This document shows positions 50,356 through 58,342 of a stretch of 64,000 bases of DNA, piece after piece; the stretch's first letter is position 1, and every line of letters begins with the position of its first letter. Under the pieces are notes generated by a model, which ran no database searches, was not told the DNA's origin, and saw only the letters and a program-made list of their open reading frames with translations. The position numbers and the translations under genes are program-made. Source of the DNA: Streptomyces sp. DvalAA-43 (GTDB lineage Bacteria; Actinomycetota; Actinomycetes; Streptomycetales; Streptomycetaceae); the NCBI RefSeq assembly GCF_900091725.1, contig NZ_FMBW01000094.1, positions 186,001 to 250,000 on the forward strand, written 5' to 3'.

Positions 50356-50955
50356 TCACCTCGGCAAGGACGGGACGGCGGGTCTGTGGGACGGGACCGG
50401 TGGCCAGACCGATGGCCAGACCGGTGGCAGGACCAGTGGCCGGTGGGCGGCCGTCCGTGGAGGCCCGCGTACGCCGGGGAGCGCGATGCGGGAGTGGCCG
50501 GTGGCACGCGGGGGTACGGCGGGGGCGGGCCGGTGGGCTCGGTGGGGTGCGGGGACGCCGGGTGTGCCGGGGAGCAGGACGTCGGGGCCGGGTGGCGGGA
50601 GGTGGTGCGCGGTGCGGGCCTGGTCGCTGCCGGCCCGGGGCTGGGGACCGGGTGTGGTCTGCGGCCGGTCGCGGTGGTGGTCGGTCGCCGTGGCCGTGCG
50701 GGTGCGCCGGGTGTCGTGGGCGGTGCCGGTGCGGGCGGTCCGGTCGGTGTGCGGGGTGGGCTGGTGGGCGCCGGGGGCGGACGCGGCGGGGGGCGGCACC
50801 CCGGCGAACGGCCGGGCGGGGAGCGCGGATCCGGCGGCCGCGGGGGCGCCGCCGACGACGGCGAGGACGGCGAGCAGGAGGGCGGCGAGGATCTGCCGGG
50901 CCGTCCGCGCGGTGCGGTGGTGTGCCGGGGTGTCCGGCCGTGCCCCCGGGGGCAC
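50356..50955 (-). CDS. Small Pro/His/Arg-rich secreted protein
   Basis: 199 residues from the GTG at 50955. A hydrophobic signal-like segment (RQILAALLLAVLAVVGGAPAAAGS) lies at residues about 19-42. The remainder is rich in Pro, His, Arg, Thr and Gly without recognisable domain; the C-terminal VWPSVWPPVPSHRPAVPSLPR derives from a 12-bp tandem repeat. Third codon positions are G/C-rich as in real genes, whereas other frames look like shadows. It lies 30 nt downstream of the Mbl-like gene and 30 nt upstream of SecDF, so the three are likely co-transcribed. It could be a SecDF client or a membrane-tethered partner. It was not recognisable by homology. Confidence 0.6.
   Translation of the reverse strand: MPPGARPDTPAHHRTARTARQILAALLLAVLAVVGGAPAAAGSALPARPFAGVPPPAASAPGAHQPTPHTDRTARTGTAHDTRRTRTATATDHHRDRPQTTPGPQPRAGSDQARTAHHLPPPGPDVLLPGTPGVPAPHRAHRPAPAVPPRATGHSRIALPGVRGPPRTAAHRPLVLPPVWPSVWPPVPSHRPAVPSLPR
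50401..50443. repeat. 12-bp tandem repeat in the 3' end of the small secreted protein gene
   Basis: Units TGGCCAGACCGA, TGGCCAGACCGG and TGGCAGGACCAG plus a partial copy TGGCCGG lie head to tail. A 12-bp period adds four residues per copy in frame. Confidence 0.7.
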
Positions 50956-50984
50956 GTTCCCCGGGGGCGGCCCCGGGAGGGGGG

Positions 50985-51809
50985 TCACCCGGTCCGGCCG
51001 GTCAGAACCGGTGCCGCACCGTCCCGGCGCAGCACGGAGCCGAGGACCATTCCGGCACCGCGTACGACCGCGGTCGCCGGGTCGTCGGCGAGGCGGACCG
51101 GGCCGCCGAGGCTGACCGCGATCCGGTGGGTGATGTCGGGGCGGGCGGCGCCGCCTCCGGTGAGCAACGGGCCCTTGCGCAGGGCGCCGAGGAGGGCGCC
51201 GTGCCGGTCCTGCTGCCACATCTCCATGATCATGTCCAGGACGGTGCGGACGACGGCGGCGGGCGGCTCTGCCGGGTCGAGGTCGCCCAGCCCGGTCTCG
51301 GCCTGGCGGGCGTCGCGGACCTGTCCGTCGACGAGCAGGGTCGCCTCGGTCAGTTCGGCGCCGAGGTCGACGACGAGCAGCGGTCCGCCGTCGCGCGGTC
51401 CGGCGTACGCGGCGGCGGCCCTGGCGCTGTCCAGGGCGATGACGGTCGTCGGGCCCAGGGCGGCGATCAGTTCCCTCGCCTCGGTACGGTGCCGGGGCCC
51501 GGCGAGGACGGGGTGGCTGAGCACGATCACGGTGCCGGTGCGGTCCGCGCCCAGGGCCGTGTCGGCGATCCGGCCGAGCATCCGCCCGCAGGACTCGGGG
51601 TCGACGATGCGCCCCCGCCGGACCGGGCGGCCGTGGCCGGGCCCCGTACCGGAGTCGCCGCACAGGTCGGTGTCGGCCAGGACGCCGTGTCCGGGCACCC
51701 AGACACGGGTGCGGGAGCTGCCGAGGTCGAGGGCGAGACCCCGGGTGATCCCCCGGTGGTCCTGGCGGGCGGACGGTCCGAGTCGTCGCCCGTCGTGCAG
51801 AGCACGCAT
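50985..51809 (-). CDS. MreB/Mbl-like actin homologue, short form
   Basis: 274 residues from the ATG at 51809 with GGGGAGGGG upstream; the frame opens 36 codons earlier without a ribosome site. Actin/Hsp70-fold phosphate motifs are seen (ALDLGSSRTRVWVPG; LLVVDLGAELTEATLL; LLTGGGAARPDI). At about 274 residues it lacks roughly 60-70 residues of MreB, matching the truncated third MreB-like protein of S. coelicolor (SCO6166, from memory). Such proteins contribute to spore wall or hyphal integrity. First gene of the Mbl-secreted-SecDF operon. Confidence 0.82.
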   Translation of the reverse strand: MRALHDGRRLGPSARQDHRGITRGLALDLGSSRTRVWVPGHGVLADTDLCGDSGTGPGHGRPVRRGRIVDPESCGRMLGRIADTALGADRTGTVIVLSHPVLAGPRHRTEARELIAALGPTTVIALDSARAAAAYAGPRDGGPLLVVDLGAELTEATLLVDGQVRDARQAETGLGDLDPAEPPAAVVRTVLDMIMEMWQQDRHGALLGALRKGPLLTGGGAARPDITHRIAVSLGGPVRLADDPATAVVRGAGMVLGSVLRRDGAAPVLTGRTG

Positions 51810-51965
51810 CGCCCCTCCCCCCGGCCTGCCGTCGCGGCCGCGTACACACCCATGAACCCGCTGATAGCGAGGCATGGCCGAGCCCTCACTATGCAATAGG
51901 GAGGCAAAGAAAGCCACTCCCCGGCAAAATCCAAGGGCTCGGGCGCTGTGTGGCCCCGTTGTGCC

Positions 51966-54065
51966 TCACACCTCCGAGGGCAGGAAACCGGCGATCAGTT
52001 CGGCGAACTCGTCCGGCGCGGCGATCCGGACGCCGAGATCCTCCGCCTTGGTGCGCTTGGATCCGGCCTTCTCCCCGGCGACCAGGAGCGAGGTGCGCTT
52101 GGAGACGCTGGACGAGGACTTCCCGCCGGCCCGCTCGATCAGCTCGTTCATCTCGTTGCGGGAGAGCTTCTCCAGGGCGCCGGTCATGGCTCCGGTGACC
52201 ACCACGGTCATTCCGCCCAGCGGCAGACCGCCGTCTTCCCCGTCCGGTGCGGTGGCGGCTTCCGTGTCCTCCTCGCCCGGCGCGGGCGGCGGTGTGGCGC
52301 CGGGCTCCGTCATGGTGACTCCGGCGGCCACCAGCTTCTCGATCAGCGGGGCCAGCTCCACCAGCTCCGCGACGACGGCGGCGGCCTTCTCCTTGCCGAT
52401 GCCGTCGACCCGCTGGAGTTCCTCGGCGTCGGCAGCCCTGATCCGGTCCATGTCCGCGAAGTAGCGGGCGATCCGCCGCGACATGGAGCGTCCGGTACCG
52501 CGCACACCCAGCGCGCAGAAGACCCGGGAGAGCGGCTGGGTCCGTGCCGTCCCGATGGCGGCCAGGAGGTTGTCGGTGCTGGTCTCGCCCATCCGGTCCA
52601 GGCCCAGCAACTGCTCGCGGTCGAGGGTGAAGAGGTCCGCGAAGTCGGCCACCAGCCCGGCGTCGACGAGCTGGACGACGCGGGTCGCGCCGAGGCCCTC
52701 GATGTCGAGCTGGTCGCGGCCCGCCGCGTACGAGACGGAGGCGACGATCCGGCAGTCGCGGCCCCGGACACAGCGCCAGCGCTGCTCGCTGGTGTCTATC
52801 TCGGAGCCGCACTGCGGGCACGCCTCCGGGAACTCGATCGGCTGCTCGTCACCGGTCCGCAGATGGGCGACGGGGGCCTCGATACGGGGGATGATGTCGC
52901 CCGCCTTGTAGACCATCACCCGGTCGCCCAGGCGCAGATCGCGGCGGGTGATGTCGGCGGGGTTGTGCAGGGTGGCGTAGCTGACGGTCGAGCCGTCGAT
53001 CTCGACCGGCTCCAGCACGGCGCGCGGCGCGATGATGCCGGTCCGGCCCACGTTCCACTCGACGCCGAGGAGCCGGGTGACCTTCTCCACGGCCGGGAGC
53101 TTGTAGGCGATGGCCCAGCGCGGCGCCCTGGTCCCGGAACCGGCCTCGCGCTGATCGGCGGCGAGATCGGCCTTGATGACGATGCCGTCGATGCCGAACG
53201 GCAACGCGGCGCGCAGGGCCGCGACCTCCTCGACCCGGCTCTGCACCTCCTCGACGGTGGTGACGGTGCGCGGCGCCACGTCCGTGTCCGCCGCGGTGTG
53301 CACGCCGAGCCTGGCGACGCGGGCGAGGACCTCGCTGTGCGGGAGCTCGGCAAGGGTGTCGGCGAGCTCGCCGGAGTCGGCCAGCGGCAGGGCGCCGTAG
53401 GCGAAGAACGTCATCTCCACCGTGTACGCGCGGTCCTTGGCGCGGAGGGTGCCCGCCGCGCCGTTCCTCGGGTTGGCGAAGGGGGCGCCGCCGTGTTCGG
53501 TGCGCACGGCGTTGGCCTGTTCGAACTGCTCGGTCGTCATCAGGATCTCGCCGCGCATCTCGATCGTCACCGGTTCGGCGAGCTGCTCGGGCAGGCCCAC
53601 GACGGTGCCGATGGCATGCGAGACGTCCTCGCCCGCGGTGCCGTCGCCCCGGGTGATCAGCTGTTCCAGGCGGCCCGCCCGGTAGCGCGCCGCGACGGCC
53701 AGTCCGTCGAGCTTCGGCTCCACGCTCCAGGCCGCGACGGGGCGGCCTATCCGCCGCTCCAGCGACGCCGTCCAGGTGACGAACTGCTCGGCCGAGAAGA
53801 CGTTGTCCAGGGAGAGCATCGGGACCGTGTGCGGCACGTCCCCGGTCGCGGCGCCGCCCGCCACCTTGCCGGTCGGCGAGGCGTCCAGCAGCTCCTGCGG
53901 ATGCTCCTGCTCGTATGCGGCGATCCCCCGGACGAGCCGGTCGTAGGCGTCGTCGTCGAGCGTGCTCTCGCCCGTGGCGTAGTACGCGGCGGCGGCCTGC
54001 GACGCTTCTTCGACCGCGGCGGCGTAGGCGGCGGTATCGGCGAGCACAACAGCTGAGTTCGTCAT
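51966..54065 (-). CDS. ligA: NAD-dependent DNA ligase, paralogue type
   Basis: 699 residues from the ATG at 54065. Complete ligase architecture: Ia domain, adenylation domain with Lys118 in EPKLDG and MRGEILM, NPRNGAAGTLRAKD, FGIDGIVIKAD; OB fold (RTGIIAPRAVLEPVEIDG); zinc finger of four Cys (CPQCGSEI...RWRCVRGRDC); helix-hairpin-helix region; acidic linker; BRCT at the C-terminus (GGMTVVVTGAMTGALEKLSRNEMNELIERAGGK). The N-terminus is unlike the housekeeping Streptomyces LigA I know, so it is probably the second copy, for repair or development. It precedes a membrane phosphatase-superfamily gene. Confidence 0.9.
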   Translation of the reverse strand: MTNSAVVLADTAAYAAAVEEASQAAAAYYATGESTLDDDAYDRLVRGIAAYEQEHPQELLDASPTGKVAGGAATGDVPHTVPMLSLDNVFSAEQFVTWTASLERRIGRPVAAWSVEPKLDGLAVAARYRAGRLEQLITRGDGTAGEDVSHAIGTVVGLPEQLAEPVTIEMRGEILMTTEQFEQANAVRTEHGGAPFANPRNGAAGTLRAKDRAYTVEMTFFAYGALPLADSGELADTLAELPHSEVLARVARLGVHTAADTDVAPRTVTTVEEVQSRVEEVAALRAALPFGIDGIVIKADLAADQREAGSGTRAPRWAIAYKLPAVEKVTRLLGVEWNVGRTGIIAPRAVLEPVEIDGSTVSYATLHNPADITRRDLRLGDRVMVYKAGDIIPRIEAPVAHLRTGDEQPIEFPEACPQCGSEIDTSEQRWRCVRGRDCRIVASVSYAAGRDQLDIEGLGATRVVQLVDAGLVADFADLFTLDREQLLGLDRMGETSTDNLLAAIGTARTQPLSRVFCALGVRGTGRSMSRRIARYFADMDRIRAADAEELQRVDGIGKEKAAAVVAELVELAPLIEKLVAAGVTMTEPGATPPPAPGEEDTEAATAPDGEDGGLPLGGMTVVVTGAMTGALEKLSRNEMNELIERAGGKSSSSVSKRTSLLVAGEKAGSKRTKAEDLGVRIAAPDEFAELIAGFLPSEV

Positions 54066-54101
54066 GGCCCCCATCCTGCCGCCCACCACTGACAACGCCC
54101 C

Positions 54102-56207
54102 TCAGCCGGCCGCCCGGACCGTCCCGTCCGCCTCGCCCGTCTCCTTCGGCCGTGACAGGGGAATCTGCGGGCCCGAGCACTCCCGCAGCCAGCGCCGCAG
54201 CACCTGGTGCACCTGCTCGGCGCCCACCAGCTCCGTGTCCGGTGCCACCGGCGCGGACAGCTCGGCCGGCCACAGCAGGAACGGCCGGGACTGCTCGCCG
54301 CCCAGCCCGCCGTGCGAGCCGATCTGTTCCTCGAAGGCGTGCACACGGCCCGTGGCGCCGTCGTACATCGAGTTGACCATGATGTCGGCGACGTGCGGGA
54401 AGGTGTCGGTCCGCCGGACCGCCGCCGCCGCGCCGGGACCGAAGGGGGCCAGCGGCCCCTGACCGTCCACCAGCTCCGACACCGGGATCTCCGCTCCGCC
54501 GCGGCCCAGCACCACCGATCCGTGGCGCTCGCTGCGGACCAGCAGGAAGCCGATGCCGGGGTGGTTGGCGAGGGTGCCGAGCAGGGCGGGGTGGCTGCGG
54601 TCGAGCTGTTCGCGCGAGGCTCGTCCCCCGATGTCGGGGAAGGAGATCAGCCCGAGGTTCCCGGACGCGAGGACCACCGGGTCGGACGGCTTGGCGAGGG
54701 GTTCCGCCACCCCCGCGTCGACCGGCCGGTGCAGCGCGATCCGTACCGCGTCGCGCGCCTCCGAGGCGCTGGGGGTGCGCTGCGCGCGGCGGGGCACGGG
54801 CAGCCCGCAACCCGCCCGCACCAGGTCCTTGAGGGTCAGCCCGTACGCCCCCGCGAAGGTCTCCCCGGGGCTCTGTCCGTGGTCGGAGAGGAGCACGATC
54901 CGGTAGGCGCGCGGGGTGTGCTCGGTGACCTTGACGATCAGGGCGAGCGACCGGTCCAGGCGGGCGAGCACCTTGTCCGCGTCGCGGCTGTTCGGTCCGG
55001 AGTGGTGCGCCACCTCGTCGTAGGCGACCAGGTCGGCGTAGACGGCGGTACGGCCGGCGAACATGTCGCCGATGACGGCGGCGACCACCACATCGCGTTC
55101 GACGACGGTCGCGAAGGCCCGGATGAAGGGGTACAGCCCGCCACGCTTGATCCGGGGCGAGTCCTTCCGAATGCGTGCGCGGGTCGACTGGGCGATCTCG
55201 CGGCAGACCTCGGCGACGAACGACACGGCGGTGCGTACGGCGTTGGCCGGGTCGGAGAAGTACGCGAAGTACCCGGCCCTGGAGCGGCGGCCCTTGCCGA
55301 ACCGGGCCGCCATGGACAGGACCAGCGCCAGCTGGTCGGCGCCGCCGCTGAAGAGGTTGCCCCGGCTGGCGCCGTCCAGTGTGAGCAGCCCGCCGTCATG
55401 GGTGCGGGCGACGGCCCTGCGCTGGAGTTCGAGGGCGCTCGCGGGTCTGCTGGAGACCATGACGTCGCCGGTCTCCTTCTCGTACCAGCGGAAGGCGGGG
55501 ACGTCGTGGTTGCTGCCGTGCAGGATGCCGAGCTGGCTGGCGCCGGTCTGGCTGGACCAGTCGGTGCGCCACGGGGTGAGCCGGTGCCCCTCCTCGTCGG
55601 CCAGCCACTGCGCGACGGTCGGCATCAGGCCCTCGGCGGCGGCGCGGGCGAGTACGTCGTGGCCGACGCCGTCGAGCTGGATGAAGACGGTTCCCGGCGG
55701 TCCGCTGCGGCAGCTGTCCGTGCCGCTGCGCCGGCGGCGGCGGACGGCCAGCCGGGAGAGCCTGCGCCGGTAGGCGTTGTCGTCGCGGACGGCGAGCGCG
55801 GTGGAGGTCGCGGAGGCGACGGCGGACATGACGGCCGCGACGACGACCGCCGTCTCCGGGTTGGCGGCGCCGCGCCCGTCCGGGATGAGCCGCAGGGCGA
55901 GCAGCAGCAGCGAGCCGTTCAGGAAGAAGACCAGCATCCCCAGGACGAGTGCGGGCACGATGAGCAGTGCCCGTACCAGGACCGGCCAGACCAGTGCGGA
56001 GAGCAGACCGAACGCACCGGCGCCCCAGGCCGCGGTGAACGCGGTCTTGGTGATGGTGTCGCCGTCGTCCGACTGGAGCTGGAAGTCCGGCAGTATCCCG
56101 GCGAGCGCCAGCATCGTGAGCGTCGAGACCGCCCACACCACGACCACTCGCATCAGGGCGCTGCCGGCTGTTCGCCATCGCCCGTCACCCACGCCGTTCC
56201 ACCTCAC
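54102..56207 (-). CDS. Membrane-anchored alkaline-phosphatase-superfamily protein with holin-like N-terminus
   Basis: 701 residues from the GTG at 56207; a GTG five codons later has GAGG upstream and is also possible. Residues about 20-130 have four membrane helices resembling the phage holin family 4/YvlD module (VVVVWAVSTLTMLALAGILP; GAFGLLSALVWPVLVRALLIVPALVLGMLVFFLNG). The C-terminal domain has a metal site (VFIQLDGVGHDVL, SSQTGASQLGILHGSNHDVPAFRWYE, YDEVAHHSGPNSRDADKVL, LLSDHGQSPG) of the phosphodiesterase/sulfatase superfamily. Such proteins may handle phospholipid or teichoic-acid-like head groups at the membrane. It lies 36 nt upstream of the ligase gene and could be co-transcribed. 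Confidence 0.82.
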   Translation of the reverse strand: MRWNGVGDGRWRTAGSALMRVVVVWAVSTLTMLALAGILPDFQLQSDDGDTITKTAFTAAWGAGAFGLLSALVWPVLVRALLIVPALVLGMLVFFLNGSLLLLALRLIPDGRGAANPETAVVVAAVMSAVASATSTALAVRDDNAYRRRLSRLAVRRRRRSGTDSCRSGPPGTVFIQLDGVGHDVLARAAAEGLMPTVAQWLADEEGHRLTPWRTDWSSQTGASQLGILHGSNHDVPAFRWYEKETGDVMVSSRPASALELQRRAVARTHDGGLLTLDGASRGNLFSGGADQLALVLSMAARFGKGRRSRAGYFAYFSDPANAVRTAVSFVAEVCREIAQSTRARIRKDSPRIKRGGLYPFIRAFATVVERDVVVAAVIGDMFAGRTAVYADLVAYDEVAHHSGPNSRDADKVLARLDRSLALIVKVTEHTPRAYRIVLLSDHGQSPGETFAGAYGLTLKDLVRAGCGLPVPRRAQRTPSASEARDAVRIALHRPVDAGVAEPLAKPSDPVVLASGNLGLISFPDIGGRASREQLDRSHPALLGTLANHPGIGFLLVRSERHGSVVLGRGGAEIPVSELVDGQGPLAPFGPGAAAAVRRTDTFPHVADIMVNSMYDGATGRVHAFEEQIGSHGGLGGEQSRPFLLWPAELSAPVAPDTELVGAEQVHQVLRRWLRECSGPQIPLSRPKETGEADGTVRAAG

Positions 56208-56293
56208 GTCCGGCCCCCACCGTTCCGGGCCCTGGCCCTCCAGCTTGGCACAGCGGGTCCGCGGGCCACCGGGCCCGGCGGCGGGCGGTCCGG

Positions 56294-56707
56294 TCAGCAG
56301 CCGTCGTAGCCGGCGGTCGGCATGGAGAGGCGGCGGTGCACGCTCGCCTTGGTACGGGCGTTGTACGGGGGCTCGTCCAGCCCCGCGACCTCCAGGCGGA
56401 CGCCGCGCCGCTCGCACTCCGCGGCGAACTCCGGCACCGAGGTGAACGCCCGCGCCAGCACCCGGTCGTTGGCGGCGACGAAGAGTTCGACGTCGCCGCT
56501 CTCGACATCCGTCCACAGGGCGTGGTGGTCGGGGCGCAGTCCGTAGAACCGCAGCTGCCGGGTGACGACGTATCCCTTGTCGGCGGCCCAGCGGGCGCAC
56601 ATCTCGTGCTGGCTGCGGGTGTCCACGAGGAACGGATCGCTGTCGAGCTCTTCGAGCGGCGTGAGGCTGGCGATGGCCGCCACCCGTACGTCCGTCACGT
56701 CCCCCAT
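56294..56707 (-). CDS. Resolvase-N-domain-like small protein, probably catalytically dead
   Basis: 137 residues. The layout follows a serine recombinase N-terminal domain: RVAAIASLT (strand 1), DTRSQHEMCARWAADKGYVV (helix with the usual Q-x-x-x-x-x-x-A-G-Y pattern), DVESGDVELFVAANDRVLARAF (strand and helix), ECERRGVRLEVAGLDEPPYN (next strand). The catalytic Ser of YARVS aligns with Thr16 (or, if shifted, the neighbouring Ser14). There is no HTH or recombinase C-terminal domain. It is conserved as a lone gene in Streptomyces from memory. Its role is probably regulatory or vestigial. A perfect 20-bp hairpin lies 18 nt upstream of its start. Confidence 0.65.
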   Translation of the reverse strand: MGDVTDVRVAAIASLTPLEELDSDPFLVDTRSQHEMCARWAADKGYVVTRQLRFYGLRPDHHALWTDVESGDVELFVAANDRVLARAFTSVPEFAAECERRGVRLEVAGLDEPPYNARTKASVHRRLSMPTAGYDGC

Positions 56708-56724
56708 GCCCGTCCCCCCGGTGT

Positions 56725-56770
56725 CAGGGCCTTCCGTCCGGATCAGACCGGATCCGGACGGAAGGCCCTG
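56725..56770. repeat. Perfect 20-bp inverted repeat in a divergent intergenic region
   Basis: Arms 56725-56744 and 56751-56770 are exactly complementary around AGACCG. It lies upstream of both flanking genes (resolvase-like on the minus strand, metallo-hydrolase on the plus strand), where a terminator is not expected. Confidence 0.75.
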
Positions 56771-56942
56771 GGCGTACCGGCGACCCTACCCCCCGGACCC
56801 CGGCGCAAGAAGGCGCGTGCGGGGAGGGCGGGAGTGCGGAGCGCACGGGCCCGGAACAACCTGTGCGCCCCTGCTCCGGCCCAGCCCTTAGGCTCGATGC
56901 CGGGGCCGGAGACCGAGGAGCCCGGGAACGAGGAGGCGCCGC

Positions 56943-57725
56943 GTGCCGGTGGAAGTCACTTGGTGGGGTCATGCCACCTGCACCATCGAGGACTCCGGGG
57001 TGCGGGTGCTGACCGATCCGCTGTTCGCGCGGCGCTTCGCGCATCTGCGCCGCCGCCGCGGCGAGCTGCCCGGTCCCGAGGCGGCGGTCGCCGATGTGGT
57101 GCTCGTCTCGCATCTGCACTCCGACCATCTGCATCTGCCGTCCCTGGCCAGGCTCGCCCCCGGCAGCAGACTGGTCGTACCGCTGGGCGCGGTGCGCTCG
57201 GTGCCGGGGCTGCGGGTGCTGCGCTCGGTGCGCGGGCTGCGGATCACCGAGGTGGCCCCGGGCGACGAGGTCCGGGTCGGCGCGGTGCGGGTGCGGGCGG
57301 TTCCGGCGCTGCACGACGGCAGGCGGCTGCCGATGGGCCCGCACCGCTCCCCCGCGCTCGGCTTCGTGGTCGAGGGCGAGGCGCGGACGTATTTCGCCGG
57401 GGACACGGGGCTCTTCGACGACATGGCGCGGGCGGTCGGCCCGGTGGACGTGGCGCTGCTGCCGGTGGGCGGCTGGGGCCCGTATCTGGGCCACAGCCAT
57501 CTCGACGCGGGCCGGGCGGCGCAGGCGCTGACCCGGCTGGCGCCGCGGTCGGCCGTGCCGGTGCACTACGGCACGTACTGGCCGATCGGCCTGGACGGGA
57601 TCAGGCCGCACGAGTTCCACTCGCCGGGTGACGAGTTCGTCCGCAAGGCGGCGCTGCTGGCGCCGGAGGTGGCCGTGCACCGGCTGTCCCACGGTGAGCA
57701 TGTGCGGCCGGAGGCCGCCAGGTGA
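56943..57725 (+). CDS. Metallo-beta-lactamase-fold hydrolase
   Basis: 260 residues, GTG start. VTWWGHATCTIEDSG at the N-terminus, the zinc motif SHLHSDHLH, FAGDTGLF and PVHYGTYWPIG are features of the UlaG/NAPE-PLD-like subgroup that hydrolyses phosphodiesters or lactones. Its stop overlaps the DedA start as GTGA, so the two are coupled; a membrane-lipid related substrate is plausible. Confidence 0.9.
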   Translation: MPVEVTWWGHATCTIEDSGVRVLTDPLFARRFAHLRRRRGELPGPEAAVADVVLVSHLHSDHLHLPSLARLAPGSRLVVPLGAVRSVPGLRVLRSVRGLRITEVAPGDEVRVGAVRVRAVPALHDGRRLPMGPHRSPALGFVVEGEARTYFAGDTGLFDDMARAVGPVDVALLPVGGWGPYLGHSHLDAGRAAQALTRLAPRSAVPVHYGTYWPIGLDGIRPHEFHSPGDEFVRKAALLAPEVAVHRLSHGEHVRPEAAR

Positions 57726-58342
57726 TCCAGGAGGTCGTGGGGCAGCTGCCCCCGGAGTCGACGCAGCAGGCGGTCGGCTATCCGTCGCTGTTCCTGCTGG
57801 TGGCGCTGGGGGCCCTGGTGCCGGTGGTGCCGACGGGTGCGCTGGTGAGTTCGGCCGGGGTGGTGGCGTTGCACCAGTCGTCGCCGTTCTCGCTGCTGAT
57901 CGTCTTCGCGGTGGCCTCGGCCGCGGCGTTCCTCGGTGACATCTGCCTGTACTGGCTCGGTCAGCGCGGGGTGCGGTCGAAGAACGGGTCGAAGTGGCTG
58001 CGGACGATCAGCGGCCGGGCCGCTCCGGAGCGGCTGGCGCAGGCGCAGCAGAAGCTGGACGAGCACGGGGCGGCGGTGCTGGTGCTGTCCCGGCTGGTGC
58101 CCGCGGGGCGCATACCGGTGATGCTGGCCTGTCTGCTGGGCCGGATGCCGCTGCGCCGGTTCGCCCGTGGCGATGTGCCGGCGTGTCTGGCGTGGGCGGC
58201 GACGTACCAGCTGATCGGCATTCTGGGCGGTTCGCTCTTCCCGGAGCCGTGGCAGGGGGTGGTCGCGGCGGTGGGTCTGACGCTGCTGGTCAGCGGGGCG
58301 CCCGCGGTGTGGCGGAAGACGCGGGCCCGGTTCAGCCATTGA
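57722..58342 (+). CDS. DedA-family membrane protein
   Basis: 206 residues from a GTG overlapping the previous stop by 4 nt. VPVVPTGALVSSAGVVAL and AFLGDICLYWLGQRGV, then RLVPAGRIPVMLACLLGRMPLRRFARGD, with the conserved Arg-Pro-x-x-R-I/P motif, identify the DedA/SNARE-associated family, which flips phospholipids or undecaprenyl phosphate. About five membrane helices. Its last 11 nt overlap the convergent hydrolase gene. Confidence 0.88.
   Translation: MIQEVVGQLPPESTQQAVGYPSLFLLVALGALVPVVPTGALVSSAGVVALHQSSPFSLLIVFAVASAAAFLGDICLYWLGQRGVRSKNGSKWLRTISGRAAPERLAQAQQKLDEHGAAVLVLSRLVPAGRIPVMLACLLGRMPLRRFARGDVPACLAWAATYQLIGILGGSLFPEPWQGVVAAVGLTLLVSGAPAVWRKTRARFSH

Noticed and set aside
56294..56770. 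Remnant of a mobile element or integron
   Set aside because: The resolvase-like protein stands alone, with no terminal repeats matching flanks, no transposase and normal base composition; the hairpin is within the intergenic region and is not repeated elsewhere.
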